Shown in pieces: positions 33,248 through 42,525 of a stretch of 64,000 bases of DNA (its first letter is position 1; every line of letters begins with the position of its first letter). Both the position numbers and the translations under genes were made by a program. The stretch spans positions 1 through 64,000 of the forward strand of contig NZ_JARUKV010000017.1 of the NCBI RefSeq assembly GCF_029688865.1, in the 5' to 3' direction. The notes under the pieces are model-generated. The model did no database searches, was not told the origin of the DNA, and was given only the letters and a program-made list of their open reading frames with translations. This DNA is from Natronococcus sp. A-GB7 (GTDB lineage: Archaea > Halobacteriota > Halobacteria > Halobacteriales > Natrialbaceae).

Positions 33248-34452
33248 TAGATGACACCCTCCTCGATGAGGGTGTCGTACTCTTCGGGTGGGAGATCGAG
33301 CTCCTCAAGGTAGACCTCCTCGTTGTGCTCGCCGTGTCTCGGCCCCATGTGTGTGACCTCGCCGGGAGTTCTAGAGAACTTCGGGACGGGGCCGGCGGTA
33401 CGTACGTCGCCGACATCGTCGTCCTCAACGGATACGATATCATTTCGAGCCTCGTACTGTTCGTCCTCGAAGATATCCGCCATCGTATAGACCGGGCCGA
33501 CGATCGCATCCGCCGCCTCCATCTCTGTGATCGCCTCGTCGGTAGACCGCTGACGCGTCCACTCCTCGATGACCGCATCGAGTTCGGTAGCGTTGTCGAC
33601 GCGCTTTTCGTTCGTTTCGAACCGCGGATCGGATATCAGGTCCGCTCGGCCGATCGCGTCCATGACGTTTTCGAAGATACGCTGTGAGGACGCCGACAGC
33701 GTCATATAGCCGTCAGCCGTCTCGTAGACGTTTCGCGGAGCCGTGTTTGGGTGTTGGTTCCCGGTACGCTCTCTGATTTCGCCGGTGCGATCGTACGACT
33801 CGACGTCCCCGAGAAAGAGCCGGAACAGCGGTTCGTAAAGGCTCACGTCGATCGTCTGTCCGACGCCCGAACCGGTAACGTCGCGTTCGAAGATCGCAAA
33901 CATTGCGGCTTGAATCGCAAACTGTGCGGCGGAGAGATCAGCAAGACTGATCGGCGGCAGGAGTGGTTCCCGGTCCGGAAAGCCGTTAGCGTGGGCCCAT
34001 CCGGACAGACCTTCGGCGACGGTTCCGAACCCCGGCTTCTCCGACCGAGGGCCCGTCTGTCCGTACCCCGAGAGTCGAACGACGATCAGCTCCTCGTTGA
34101 CGGAACGGAGCTGCTTAGGCCCGATCCCCCACCCCTCGAGCGTTCCTGGGCGAAAGTTCTCGAAGAAGATGTCGGCACCCTCGATCAGCTCTAATAACAG
34201 TGCAGCACCCCGATCACTGCTCAAATCGAGCGTAACACAGCGCTTGTTCCTCCCGATCGATTTCCACCAGAGCGACACGTCGTCTTGAAACGGCGGCCAG
34301 GCGCGAATTGGGTCGCCGTGCTTCGGATGTTCGACCATAATAACATCCGCACCGAAATCAGCGAGCTGTGTCGTTGCGAATCCACCGCTGATCATTCCCG
34401 AACAGTCGATCACACGTAGGCCCGAAAGGGGCCCATCCGTTGTGTTAGTCAT
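33247..34452 (-). CDS. CaiB/BaiF class III CoA-transferase
   Basis: 401 residues from ATG 34452; a long upstream extension lacks family similarity. Family motifs: LSGLRVIDCSGMISGGFATT, LADFGADVIMVEHPKHGDPI, RNKRCVTLDL and RPGTLEGWGIG, with the linker region GVGQTIDVSLYEPLF. Moves CoA from one carboxylic acid to another through an aspartyl-CoA intermediate. Coupled to the LeuA-like gene downstream, so the CoA ester it makes or uses is probably that enzyme's substrate or product. Confidence 0.88.
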   Translation of the reverse strand: MTNTTDGPLSGLRVIDCSGMISGGFATTQLADFGADVIMVEHPKHGDPIRAWPPFQDDVSLWWKSIGRNKRCVTLDLSSDRGAALLLELIEGADIFFENFRPGTLEGWGIGPKQLRSVNEELIVVRLSGYGQTGPRSEKPGFGTVAEGLSGWAHANGFPDREPLLPPISLADLSAAQFAIQAAMFAIFERDVTGSGVGQTIDVSLYEPLFRLFLGDVESYDRTGEIRERTGNQHPNTAPRNVYETADGYMTLSASSQRIFENVMDAIGRADLISDPRFETNEKRVDNATELDAVIEEWTRQRSTDEAITEMEAADAIVGPVYTMADIFEDEQYEARNDIVSVEDDDVGDVRTAGPVPKFSRTPGEVTHMGPRHGEHNEEVYLEELDLPPEEYDTLIEEGVI

Positions 34453-34620
34453 CGGTCTCTCTGCATAGACCGACCGGACAACTAGGGAAGTATGTTGTAC
34501 CATCTTCGGTTGGTGATTCATAAGCACCCCACGTCCGGCGATGCGTGTGCGTTCGAAAACCGGTGCAGCGATCCACGATCCCAAACACGGAGATGCTAGG
34601 AACGCATAGCCACCCGGACG

Positions 34621-35403
34621 ATGACTCCACCGCGAGACGACTCTTGGGACGCGGCCGCCTACGACGACGATCACTCGTTCGTCTACGAGTACGGGGCAGA
34701 GCTCCTCGACGTTCTCGAACCGACTGCGGACGAGCGCGTGCTCGATGTCGGCTGTGGCACGGGACAGCTGACGAACGCGGTCGCCGACCGCGGCGCGACC
34801 GCCATCGGGCTCGATCAGTCTATGGAGATGATCGAAACCGCCCGCGAGGCCCACCCAGACTGTTCGTTCGTCCACGCCGATGCAACGGATTTTGCTCCCG
34901 AGGAGTCGTTTGACGCAGTCCTCTCGAATGCGGCCTTACACTGGATCGATGACCAGGACGCCGTCCTCGAGACGGTCCGGGACGCGCTCCGCCCGGGCGG
35001 GCGGTTCGTCGCCGAACTCGGGGGTACGGGTAACGTTCGGACGGTTGTCGATACTCTGCAAGCCGAACTCGCCGACCGTGGGTACGACGTCGACCACCCG
35101 TGGTATTTCCCCTCGGTCGGCGAATATACGCCATGCCTCGAGTCACACGGGTTCGAGGTACGGTCCGCACGACTGTTCGATCGACCGACGGAACTCGAGA
35201 ACGGCGCGGAGGGTCTAGCAAATTGGATCGAGATGTTCGGCGGCGAGTTCTTCGACGGGATTCCGGACGCCGAGCGTGAGGCCATCATCGAGGCGGTCGA
35301 AAACCAGCTCCGACCGGAGTTGTTTCAGGAGGGGTCGTGGGCCGTTGACTATCGGCGACTTCGATTCGTGGCGGTTGCAGACCCAACACGGAGCGACCGA
35401 TAG
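34621..35403 (+). CDS. Class I SAM-dependent methyltransferase
   Basis: 260 residues. Motif I LDVGCGTGQL, then GLDQSMEMIE, the HADATDF strand and the post-motif LSNAALHWIDD. The closest recalled relatives are trans-aconitate-type methyltransferases, which protect aconitase from an inhibitory by-product; that fits the LeuC/LeuD-like hydratase nearby, but is inference. Divergent from the CoA-transferase. Confidence 0.8.
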   Translation: MTPPRDDSWDAAAYDDDHSFVYEYGAELLDVLEPTADERVLDVGCGTGQLTNAVADRGATAIGLDQSMEMIETAREAHPDCSFVHADATDFAPEESFDAVLSNAALHWIDDQDAVLETVRDALRPGGRFVAELGGTGNVRTVVDTLQAELADRGYDVDHPWYFPSVGEYTPCLESHGFEVRSARLFDRPTELENGAEGLANWIEMFGGEFFDGIPDAEREAIIEAVENQLRPELFQEGSWAVDYRRLRFVAVADPTRSDR

Positions 35404-35696
35404 CTAGATCCGTTTCCTCCCAATAAAAGGACAGCAACAAGCACCCCTTCGACGGTTATCCCTGTAGTGGTCTGGGACGATGGGCATCTCAGCCACCTCC
35501 GTGGTGGCCGCTTAGATACTCGGCGGAACTACGTGTGTCTGTGTGGGAGCCGTCCACGGAATGTAACGGTTCGGGACCACACGTCACGGTCGCTCGAAAG
35601 TGAATCACGCGTTCCTCTCGATCGATCGACGCGCCGGCAGTTCCCCGGTATTTATCTCTCGATACGATGGATGTCCAGCTACCACGGGAGTTCAGG
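35404..35696 (+). promoter_or_regulatory. Upstream region of ligase copy 2 with isolated orc upstream element
   Basis: 35521-35573 repeats the orc upstream element (GGCGGAACTACGTGT, CACGGAATGTAACGGTTCGGG) without any orc coding sequence on its left. Closer to the ligase, a tttatctctcgatac promoter-like stretch and ccagctaccacggg match the region before copy 1 (14150-14185). Confidence 0.5.
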
Positions 35697-36914
35697 ATGA
35701 ATATACGTCACTATATTTTGGGTACGTCGACGGAGGAGCCGACGGTGCCCGTCTACGACCCGATCCTCGCGCTGTTGCCGCTCATCAGCAGTCTCGCGGT
35801 GACGAGCTGGCTGGTCTCCCAGCGAGTCGGCTACATCATGACGGGCGCGCTGTTGGTCTCGGTGGCGGCGTACGGAGTGTTGATGCCCGATATCCGGCTG
35901 CAGTTCGACGCGGCGTTTCTCGTGCTTATCGGCGGCTACTGGCTGGGACTGCTCGTCCACTACTACTACGCGCCCCACACCGAACTCCTGCAGTATATCG
36001 CCGTCACGCCACTGGCGGTGCTTGCGACCGTGGTCGTGCTGCCGGCGTTGATCGATGGCCGACGTCAGACGTTCACGATGGGGCTGACGCTCGTGGCCAC
36101 CTTGATTGCGCTGATTGGCCTCGCGATGCTCTGGCAGGAACATCAGACAAGTGAAGAGTTATACCGGATTGTTGGCAGCTCTGTGTTCGGAATCGACGGC
36201 ATCCGCACGACCTCGATCTTCTACAATCCGAACGGCTACGGCTTCGTGATGATGGTCGGCAGCCTCGCGGCGCTGTACACGTTTCTGGCCCGGCGCGGGG
36301 CGGTGTGGCTCGGTGCGCTCATGATCTGTTTGCTCGGGTTCGTCCTAAGCGAGGGTGACGCTGCGTTCGTCGGGTTCACCGCTGGCTCGGTGCTCGTTCT
36401 CTCGGGATTCGACCGCCGCGTCGGTTTTCTCGGGGTCGCGGTCGCCGCCCTCGGCGTCTACGTGGCGATCCGGCTCGGCCACGTCGGCGAGGTGATGGAG
36501 AGCACACTCCTGACCCGTGTCGACCGGTGGGTCGCTTCGCTCGAGCGCCTCGCCGAGGATCCGATGCTCGGGATCGGTTTCGCGGACACAGCTGAGCAGA
36601 TCGGCGAGTCCAGAGGCCCGCACAACTCCTACATCTACCCCCTGTTGAACACGGGCATCATCGCCGGCAGCCTGTATCTGGGCGCGCTCGTCTACGCGCT
36701 GGGCCAGGGGATCCGTACCCGGTGGACGCCCTGGACCGGGTTCGTGGTCGGACTCACCGTCGCGATTTTCCTGTATATGGGGTTCGAATCGCTGTTCCTC
36801 GGTGGGCTCAGCCCCTCGTCGATCACCCTGGGGCTGTGTCTGGGCCTCCTGTTGTACTCGCCCGAGGACGACGGGCCGGTCACGGATCTGCGATCGAAGT
36901 TTGTTATCCGCTAG
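35697..36914 (+). CDS. O-antigen-ligase-like (Wzy_C) membrane protein, copy 2
   Basis: 405 residues from ATG 35697 (MNIRHYILGTSTEE), equal in length to copy 1, to which it is roughly 90 percent identical. About ten membrane helices. RTTSIFYNPNGYGFVMM, LTRVDRWVASLERLAEDPML and GPHNSYIYPLLNTGIIAG are intact. Differences cluster at residues 1-15, around HEHQTSE-(E/T)LY and in the segment 225-255. Start upstream at 35667 is possible but not shared with copy 1. It probably acts on lipid-linked glycan at the outer face. Confidence 0.8.
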   Translation: MNIRHYILGTSTEEPTVPVYDPILALLPLISSLAVTSWLVSQRVGYIMTGALLVSVAAYGVLMPDIRLQFDAAFLVLIGGYWLGLLVHYYYAPHTELLQYIAVTPLAVLATVVVLPALIDGRRQTFTMGLTLVATLIALIGLAMLWQEHQTSEELYRIVGSSVFGIDGIRTTSIFYNPNGYGFVMMVGSLAALYTFLARRGAVWLGALMICLLGFVLSEGDAAFVGFTAGSVLVLSGFDRRVGFLGVAVAALGVYVAIRLGHVGEVMESTLLTRVDRWVASLERLAEDPMLGIGFADTAEQIGESRGPHNSYIYPLLNTGIIAGSLYLGALVYALGQGIRTRWTPWTGFVVGLTVAIFLYMGFESLFLGGLSPSSITLGLCLGLLLYSPEDDGPVTDLRSKFVIR

Positions 36915-37224
36915 ACTCCTTTTCGAGTCAGTTGCGGCAAGCGCCGTGACCGCTCGAGTCTTCGACACTGAACACCGCTGGCCACGTTCTCCGCCCCCTC
37001 TTTGACCGACGCGGATACGTCGTCCGACCGAGGGCGCCAACCCAGGATCGGTAGCCCGAGCGACGCCCTTCGCGACCGCAAAGTCATCACGTTCGATTCG
37101 CTCGAGGACGAGCAACGAGGGCAACCTGTGTAGTGTCACGGTCGTCGACTCACCAGTCGGGACGACACGTCCGATCCAAAACACGACGGGAGAGATTGTT
37201 ATGAGTGTCGCGATCAAGAATGTG

Positions 37225-37382
37225 TCAGAACGGCTCAACCGATTCCCTCACAGTGTCCCGAATGTGGCGCCCTGGATATCCACGTGGCGACAGTCTCGCC
37301 AAACGACCACGACCGGGGCGAGGCATGGGTGACGCGTGCGGCCTGTGAGGGCTGCGAGGAGTACGTCGAGTGGTTCGACTGA
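37225..37382 (+). pseudogene. Small zinc-ribbon gene relic, start lost
   Basis: Reads PSQCPECGALDIHVATVSPN then DHDRGEAWVTRAACEGCEEY to TGA at 37380-37382. It matches the intact gene at 54459, but the base triplet that is the ATG there is ACG here, and no in-frame start lies upstream before a stop. All four zinc cysteines are kept. Confidence 0.65.
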
Positions 37383-37724
37383 GCACCGACACGCTGCGTG
37401 CGCACCACACAGAGAAGTGATCACCTGTCAAGAGAGCCCTCGAGAACCAAACCGGAGAGACGCTGGGCCCCCGTGCGCCTCGCCTCCGAATTGAGGGAGA
37501 GTCTCGGAGAGACCGACACCGAGCGCACGCCTACCTCTTCGTCCGGACCCGGGGCGAGTCGAGCCGCTGTAGTTTGGGGCTCAGCCCCGCCTCGATCCTG
37601 CTGGGGTGTGTCTCGTTGTTGTACTCGCCTGACGCCCAATCACTGATCGCCACTCACCGTTCGCCAGTCGGTGATCGCAGCGAGCACCGCCAGGTGATCC
37701 GAAGCCGTCTACCAAATCCTGCGC
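37383..37724 (+). pseudogene. Linker with a short ligase-like relic
   Basis: 37383-37560 is homologous to 54615-54790 (GACCGACACCGAGCGCAC is shared). Around 37568-37650 the + strand reads a shortened ligase end, GLSPASILLGC then SLLYSPDAQSLIAT, matching GGLSPSSITLGLCLGLLLYS. No other gene. Confidence 0.55.
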
Positions 37725-38501
37725 TCACTTCGCCGCGCTGAAAAACAGTGCCGCGCCGTAGCGCTCGAACTGGACCCTCCGAAAGCCACTCTCTAAAAGA
37801 AGGTCGCGAAGCGCCTCGCGCTCGAACACGTGCGCGCCGAGCGTCTGCTTCAGTCCGTACTGCGTGGCGGGCAGGGCCAGGGGCCCGTCCGCGCTGAGCG
37901 TGGTGCCGGCAACCCGCCCGTCGGGGACCAGCACGCGGTGGATCTCCGCGACGGTCGTTGGAATATCCGCGAACAGGTGGAGCGCCCAGCCACAGGCGAC
38001 GCCCTCGAACGCCTCGTCCTCGAAGCAGAGCTCCTCGGCGTTCATTCGCGCAACGACCACGTTGTCACGCCCGTCTCGTGTGGCGTCCCGCCGGGCGCGT
38101 CGTAACATCTCCAGCGAGAGGTCGATCCCCCAGACGGCGGCCGCGTCGGCGGCGAGCACGCGCGTCAATCGCCCGGTGCCACAGGCCACGTCGAGGACGT
38201 CGGCCCCGGCGACGTCCAGCGCCTCAACGATCGTCGCCCGGTCATCGATGGGGGCGCGTGGGCCGCCGGTCAGACGATACAGCGCGGGAAACCACAGCGG
38301 CGTTTCGTAGATCGACGCCAGCGCGTCGAACACCGAGGGGGAGGCTGGCTGCTCGACGGGGGCCGGAAAGCGGGGGATCCCGTCGACGACCGGTACCGTT
38401 TCGCTACAGGCCGGACAGTGGAGCGCGTCGGCCCGGGACGCCAGTGGCGCCTCACAGGCGGGGCAGGTGGGTGTCACCCCGGTCTGGGTCGGATCGACCA
38501 T
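37725..38501 (-). CDS. Methyltransferase with N-terminal zinc ribbon
   Basis: 258 residues. The N-terminal ribbon CPAC...CPAC with VVDGIPRF is like the Trm112-type or RlmA-type head found on many methyltransferases. The catalytic domain follows: VLDVACGTGRLTRVL, WGIDLSLEMLRRAR, the post-I MNAEELCFEDEAF and CGWALHLFADI. Probably methylates a small molecule or lipid precursor. Start at 38501 gives MVDPTQTG; 38525 is an alternative. Confidence 0.8.
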   Translation of the reverse strand: MVDPTQTGVTPTCPACEAPLASRADALHCPACSETVPVVDGIPRFPAPVEQPASPSVFDALASIYETPLWFPALYRLTGGPRAPIDDRATIVEALDVAGADVLDVACGTGRLTRVLAADAAAVWGIDLSLEMLRRARRDATRDGRDNVVVARMNAEELCFEDEAFEGVACGWALHLFADIPTTVAEIHRVLVPDGRVAGTTLSADGPLALPATQYGLKQTLGAHVFEREALRDLLLESGFRRVQFERYGAALFFSAAK

Positions 38502-38890
38502 AGCTGCTGTACGGGCGGCAGGCACTAAACGCTCGACCCCGAGACCGACGGGTCAGCGTGGACTGGCCCGCTTCGTCTCGAGGACCGGAGTGAGGGCACA
38601 CGGCGCACACACCGAGGCTGTCCTGGGATCAGCCTCCCGATCGTGGTGACCTCGGCGAGCGGTACAGACAGGTGGAGTCGGAAACGGCGTCGCAATCGGT
38701 CTCACCGATAGCTGGCAAGAACTGTGTGCGAAAGCCAGCGCCTGAGTTCGACACGCCAGCTCCGTCTGTGTCACGCAGAAGCCAGTGACCCAGCCGTTCG
38801 GGAGAGCTGCGAGCTGCCCGTCGTCTCTGGCCTACACGCCGTTGCAACTGATCGAACCGCAGGTCGTTCAAATGAGGGGGCTGAACGAGC
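38502..38890. other. Interval with no supportable gene
   Basis: Short frames only, none with a family motif or a paralogue in the window. The 3' part next to 38891 may carry the end of that transcript. Confidence 0.4.
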
Positions 38891-39250
38891 TCACAGTGTA
38901 ATCGGTGGTTCGAGATCGGGATCAGCATCAATGATGGCTGCAAGCTGGGGCTGTAACTGATCGAACTGGGGCGTTGGCTCCACCAGTTGCTGTTCCTGAT
39001 CGTAGTGGACGACCGATTGGGCCGCTAACTTCGGGAGATGCACGTGGTGTAGCGCCAGCCGAATCTGTCTTGATTCCGCTTCGGGAACCTCCCTAAGAGG
39101 CGTGTGATGGTTGTGTTTGGAGATCAGCTTCGTGAGATCGGTTACCGTTACCGACCGCGTCTCGTGAGCGAGTGTTGCGAGGACGATGCGACGGTGTTGC
39201 TTTTGACACAGGTCGAGAACCGTGTCGAACTCGGTAGTAGGCCCAACCAC
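38891..39250 (-). CDS. DUF7344-type winged-helix protein
   Basis: 119 residues. LDLCQKQHRRIVLATLAHET, VTVTDLTKLISKHNH and RLALHHVHLPKLAAQSVV followed by VHYDQEQQLVEPT form the winged-helix pattern typical of abundant haloarchaeal DUF7344 regulators. AT-rich stretch with tatataagagg-like TATA upstream (about 39270-39280) suggests a leaderless start. It may be regulated together with the neighbouring HTH_10 gene on the same strand. Confidence 0.75.
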   Translation of the reverse strand: MVGPTTEFDTVLDLCQKQHRRIVLATLAHETRSVTVTDLTKLISKHNHHTPLREVPEAESRQIRLALHHVHLPKLAAQSVVHYDQEQQLVEPTPQFDQLQPQLAAIIDADPDLEPPITL

Positions 39251-39333
39251 GAACGAACAACTGGCCCCCCATATAAGAGGATGAGTACTGTATAGTACTA
39301 CCTCGGGTGGGGGCGCCCAGACAGTACTAAGGG

Positions 39334-40008
39334 TTACTCCTCAGTATCGTCCTCATCCGGGTGGCTGATCGTCAACGTACTCGTGATGAGGTTGTTGTGT
39401 GCAGCGCGAAATCGGTTCGAGAGTGTCTGCTGGGCCACCCCCATCTGGTCTGCCAGGTCACGCATCGTCACCGCTCGTGGGGACTCGTAGTAGCCTGCCT
39501 CGAGCGCAGTGACCAGCGTCTCGCGTTGTGTCGGTGTGAGATCGTACTGGGCGCTCGCTATCGGCTGTTCCTGTTCCTGGATCGATTTGAGTTCGTACGA
39601 GATGTCGTTTTCAGTGCAGTACTCCTGAAACTCCGAGAGAGAGTCCTGATTGTCGAATCGCATCCGCAGTTCCCAGTCCTCGGCTTTCCCGGTTGCTTGT
39701 ATGATCGTCGTCCCGAGTTCGACGTATGCATAGACGATGGTCTCGACGTTTTCGGTCCACTCGCCGCGGTACAGTTTCGCCCCGTCTACTTCGTCAATAC
39801 TGGTCGTGTTCGTCACGGAGTCATCGTCCTGAAACGCCGCTTCGAACGCCGCGAGGTCGTCGCCACTCACCCAGAAGTACGGCATAACCCGATCTTCCAT
39901 CGTCGCCACAACCTGCTCGATCTCGACGACCATCTCTGGCGCCGCTGTGAGTGCGTGGTGCAATGCGAAATCATCCGATTTGACGGAGAACTCGGCAATA
40001 ATACTCAT
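39334..40008 (-). CDS. HTH_10 (Bat-type) regulator
   Basis: 224 residues from ATG 40008 (MSIIAEFSVKSDDF). An N-terminal Bat-type sensor domain of about 150 residues is followed by HTH_10 LTPTQRETLVTALEAGYYES, MRDLADQMGVAQQTLSNRFR. The open frame continues far upstream, but the added sequence is Arg/Ser-rich and overlaps a candidate small RNA on the other strand, so it is not included. No obvious target operon next to it. Confidence 0.85.
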   Translation of the reverse strand: MSIIAEFSVKSDDFALHHALTAAPEMVVEIEQVVATMEDRVMPYFWVSGDDLAAFEAAFQDDDSVTNTTSIDEVDGAKLYRGEWTENVETIVYAYVELGTTIIQATGKAEDWELRMRFDNQDSLSEFQEYCTENDISYELKSIQEQEQPIASAQYDLTPTQRETLVTALEAGYYESPRAVTMRDLADQMGVAQQTLSNRFRAAHNNLITSTLTISHPDEDDTEE

Positions 40009-40255
40009 GCCGTCAACTGGTGGCCAGCCATAATAAGTCGCCGTCAACGCACCTGTGCGATCCGGCCGAGTGGTGGTCGTCAGTCCGGCGTCGAGGCAGG
40101 ACTCGGCAGCCAGTTCGTCCCGCCCGTACAGCCGGTGTGTCCTCAATCCGACTATCCAAGCGGGGATCGGCCTCGAGACGCCCTCACCGGCCGCTGCTCG
40201 CCGGAGTGACCGCCCCGCGGCCCGGGGCCGGCCTCGCACCCACGGCGAACCCCAT

Positions 40256-40400
40256 CCAGAGCGAAAATACACGCTTATATGCCGTGCGACGCCTGCGTAA
40301 AGCGTCGGGAGAAGCAGGACGGAGCGCCAGAGTCTTCCGTGACACACCATATCGGTCCATCGATCCGTCCTCTCGCTTTTCCCGACTTCCTGGGAGAACC
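40256..40400 (+). ncRNA. Candidate small RNA with promoter, copy 1
   Basis: About 135 bases are shared with 63866-63990. The pattern is promoter-like: CGAAAATACACG then TTATAT (40275-40280) conserved, the next 20 bases diverged, then strong identity again from about 40302 (GTCGG, GCAGGACGGAG, CCAGAGTCTTCCGTGACACA). ACGGA/TCCGT can form a hairpin. Both copies end in a pyrimidine-rich, T-containing stretch. Substitutions show no codon bias in any frame, which favours RNA or DNA function over protein. Confidence 0.45.
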
Positions 40401-40559
40401 ACGTAGTGGGTCGGGTAGAACGCACATCGTGCCCGGAGGTGCTCGACGACCGGTGACGGACCAGCACGGTTGTGCGCCGGTGTCAGCGGGTGAGATGCGG
40501 ATAGGCGCCCACGCGTTCACGATCGCCGGCGGTCGGTCTCTGGGTGCGCTCGTCTGCGT

Positions 40560-40951
40560 GCTGGGAGAGAGCATCAAAAAACGGTGGCTACCATGAAACG
40601 TCGTTGTCGTTGCGCTCACGGTGACGGCCTTTTGTTACAGGGGTTCGGGTCGCTTTTTTGGGTGGACTTAGCCCGCCTTGATCCGCCTCGGGCTGTTGCT
40701 GTACTCGCCTACAGCCGATGGCTCGATCGCCACAAGCGCCGCAACTGCTCTTGCCGACTACGACTGAATCGGAACGGAGACTCGCCGAGCAACAGACCCC
40801 CCTGGGTACTTGACGTCGGCCCTGCGGTCGATCAGTTCGAGTGCTTCGACTGTAAAACGGTGGCTCATATGAAACGATCGCCAACGGATCCATGATCTCT
40901 GAACCGTCACGTGCGGTGATGGCTTGCTGGCCCGGACGAGACGTCTCGTTC
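40560..40951 (+). pseudogene. Relic stretch with ligase-like end fragment
   Basis: At about 40648-40735 a frameshifted ligase end is recognisable on the + strand (GGLSP, LIRLGLLLYSPTADGS). On each side lies a short imperfect repeat, AAAACGGTGGCT followed by ATGAAACG (40575-40600 and 40853-40878). No complete gene. Confidence 0.45.
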
Positions 40952-41716
40952 TCAGTCCGGCGTCTCGGGTACAGTGTGCTCGGACGCGATCCGGTCGGCG
41001 GCGTTGAGCAGCCGGGTACAATACTGCCGTCGATCGTCGCCGTGGATCGGATGCCCGTGAATCGGTGCGATGAACGAGACGTCGTACCTGGCAAAGATCT
41101 CGTCGAGCGCATCGCGTAGCTTCGGTGGATCGACGTATCGGAGCCAGACGAGGTTGTGACGGTGATACTCGTAGATCGCGGTCTCGGTGATCCCGTCGTC
41201 GAAGCCACTGGAGACCGTGTCGCAGTCGCCCGGCTCGTGATAGCTGCCGAACCCGTCGGCGGTAAACAGGACCTCGGATCCGTGATCGTAGATCCACGTC
41301 GTGTGTGACCGATCGGCCAGCGGCGGATCGATGAAGCTGAACCGCCGTCCACAGACCTCGAGCGACCCGCCGATCGTACACCGACGCGCATCGGCGAGTC
41401 CCTGGAGCTCGGGTGAGCCCGACGACGCGACGAGTTCGACCTCTCCCCACTCGTCACGGAACGCCGAAATGTTCCCGGAGTGGGGATAGTCGGAATGCGA
41501 GAGAACGATCGCATCGATTCCATCGCCGCCAGTCGCCCTCTCGAGGCGGGTTCTGATATCCGTCCGGTGGTAGAACGATCCCGAATCGATCAGGATCGAT
41601 CGGTCGCCGTGCTCGATGAGATACACCGAGACGTGTTCGTGGCGCTCCTCGTGTGGGTAACACACATTGATCCAGCGGACGTCGTCAGTGAGTTCGATCG
41701 TGGTGGTGTCTGTCAT
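40952..41716 (-). CDS. MBL-fold metallohydrolase 1
   Basis: 254 residues. The metallo-beta-lactamase fold is recognisable, with GDRSILIDSGSF, then SHSDYPHSGNI in place of the canonical HxHxDH, a later FTADGFGSYHEP and the HGHPIHG motif. Metal ligation is atypical, resembling diiron flavoprotein-type members without the flavodoxin domain. It begins two bases after the end of the second MBL gene, in the peptide/amide operon. Oxidoreductase or hydrolase activity is open. Confidence 0.75.
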   Translation of the reverse strand: MTDTTTIELTDDVRWINVCYPHEERHEHVSVYLIEHGDRSILIDSGSFYHRTDIRTRLERATGGDGIDAIVLSHSDYPHSGNISAFRDEWGEVELVASSGSPELQGLADARRCTIGGSLEVCGRRFSFIDPPLADRSHTTWIYDHGSEVLFTADGFGSYHEPGDCDTVSSGFDDGITETAIYEYHRHNLVWLRYVDPPKLRDALDEIFARYDVSFIAPIHGHPIHGDDRRQYCTRLLNAADRIASEHTVPETPD

Positions 41717-41718
41717 AG

Positions 41719-42525
41719 TCAGCCGAGGGTACCGATGCGTTCCCGTCGCTGGATCTCTTCGACGACGCCTTTCAGTTGGTCCATGTACGCAAGTGCATCG
41801 TCGCGGATCACGAGCCCGTGGGACGGGAGGATCCATGCGGGGTCGTAATAGCGTTTCAGCCGGTCGATCTCGCGCTGGACCTTGTCGACATCGACGTACT
41901 GGTGCCAGAACAGCACGCGGCCGTGAAACTGCAGGAGCCGCGTCCCATCGAGGTCGTGCTCGAGTTCGTCGACGAACCGAAGCTGCTCGCTCGCGTGGTG
42001 GGGAAAGCCGAGCCAGTCGACCGGGAAGAGCATCTCCTCGGTCCGTTCGCTCATCCACAGGGAGACGGGCGCGTCGAGAAACGTCGCCTCGTGAAAGTCG
42101 ACGACGAAGGAGCCGAGATCGATCGAATCACCCTCGCCGACGAGAAGAGCGTCGTCCAGGCGGTAGAGCTCGTGGTCGTCGCCGTACCGCGGCGCGACGA
42201 GCTCGGCCCCGTGCTCGGCCATGATCGCGGGCGCGTTGCCGGCGTGTGGGACGTCGGGATGTGAGACGACGAGGTACTCGAGGGGCTCGTCCAGGAGGGC
42301 GTCGAGTTCGGCGAGGACGTGCTCCGTGCTCGCTGGCGAGAGCGTGTCGAACAGGAGGCTGTGCTCGGCGCCGTCGATCAGGTACGCACACTGCGGGATG
42401 TACACCGGGTCGTCCGGATCGTACCAGTCAGGGATCGGCTCCATCGCCTCGATCATCCCGCTGCGATCCGGCCCCTCCTCGTACAGCCAGTACACGTCCG
42501 GCAGTATCTCTCGTGAGTTCGTCAT
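41719..42525 (-). CDS. MBL-fold metallohydrolase 2
   Basis: 268 residues, distant paralogue of the preceding product. HSLLFDTLSP, SHPDVPHAGNAPAI (degenerate metal motif), FPVDWLGFPHH and ILPSHGLVI occupy the MBL metal positions. Its start overlaps the M20 peptidase stop by four bases. Degenerate in the same way as its neighbour, so the pair may form a heteromer or use two different metals. Confidence 0.75.
   Translation of the reverse strand: MTNSREILPDVYWLYEEGPDRSGMIEAMEPIPDWYDPDDPVYIPQCAYLIDGAEHSLLFDTLSPASTEHVLAELDALLDEPLEYLVVSHPDVPHAGNAPAIMAEHGAELVAPRYGDDHELYRLDDALLVGEGDSIDLGSFVVDFHEATFLDAPVSLWMSERTEEMLFPVDWLGFPHHASEQLRFVDELEHDLDGTRLLQFHGRVLFWHQYVDVDKVQREIDRLKRYYDPAWILPSHGLVIRDDALAYMDQLKGVVEEIQRRERIGTLG

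Noticed and set aside
40009-40467. N-terminal extension of the HTH_10 gene
   Set aside because: Arg/Ser-rich, no family similarity; MSIIAEFSVKSDDF at 40008 is a typical start.
40279-40596. A 105-codon + strand frame over the candidate small RNA
   Set aside because: Only the first part is conserved at 63866, where a stop follows after a few codons, and substitutions do not respect codons.
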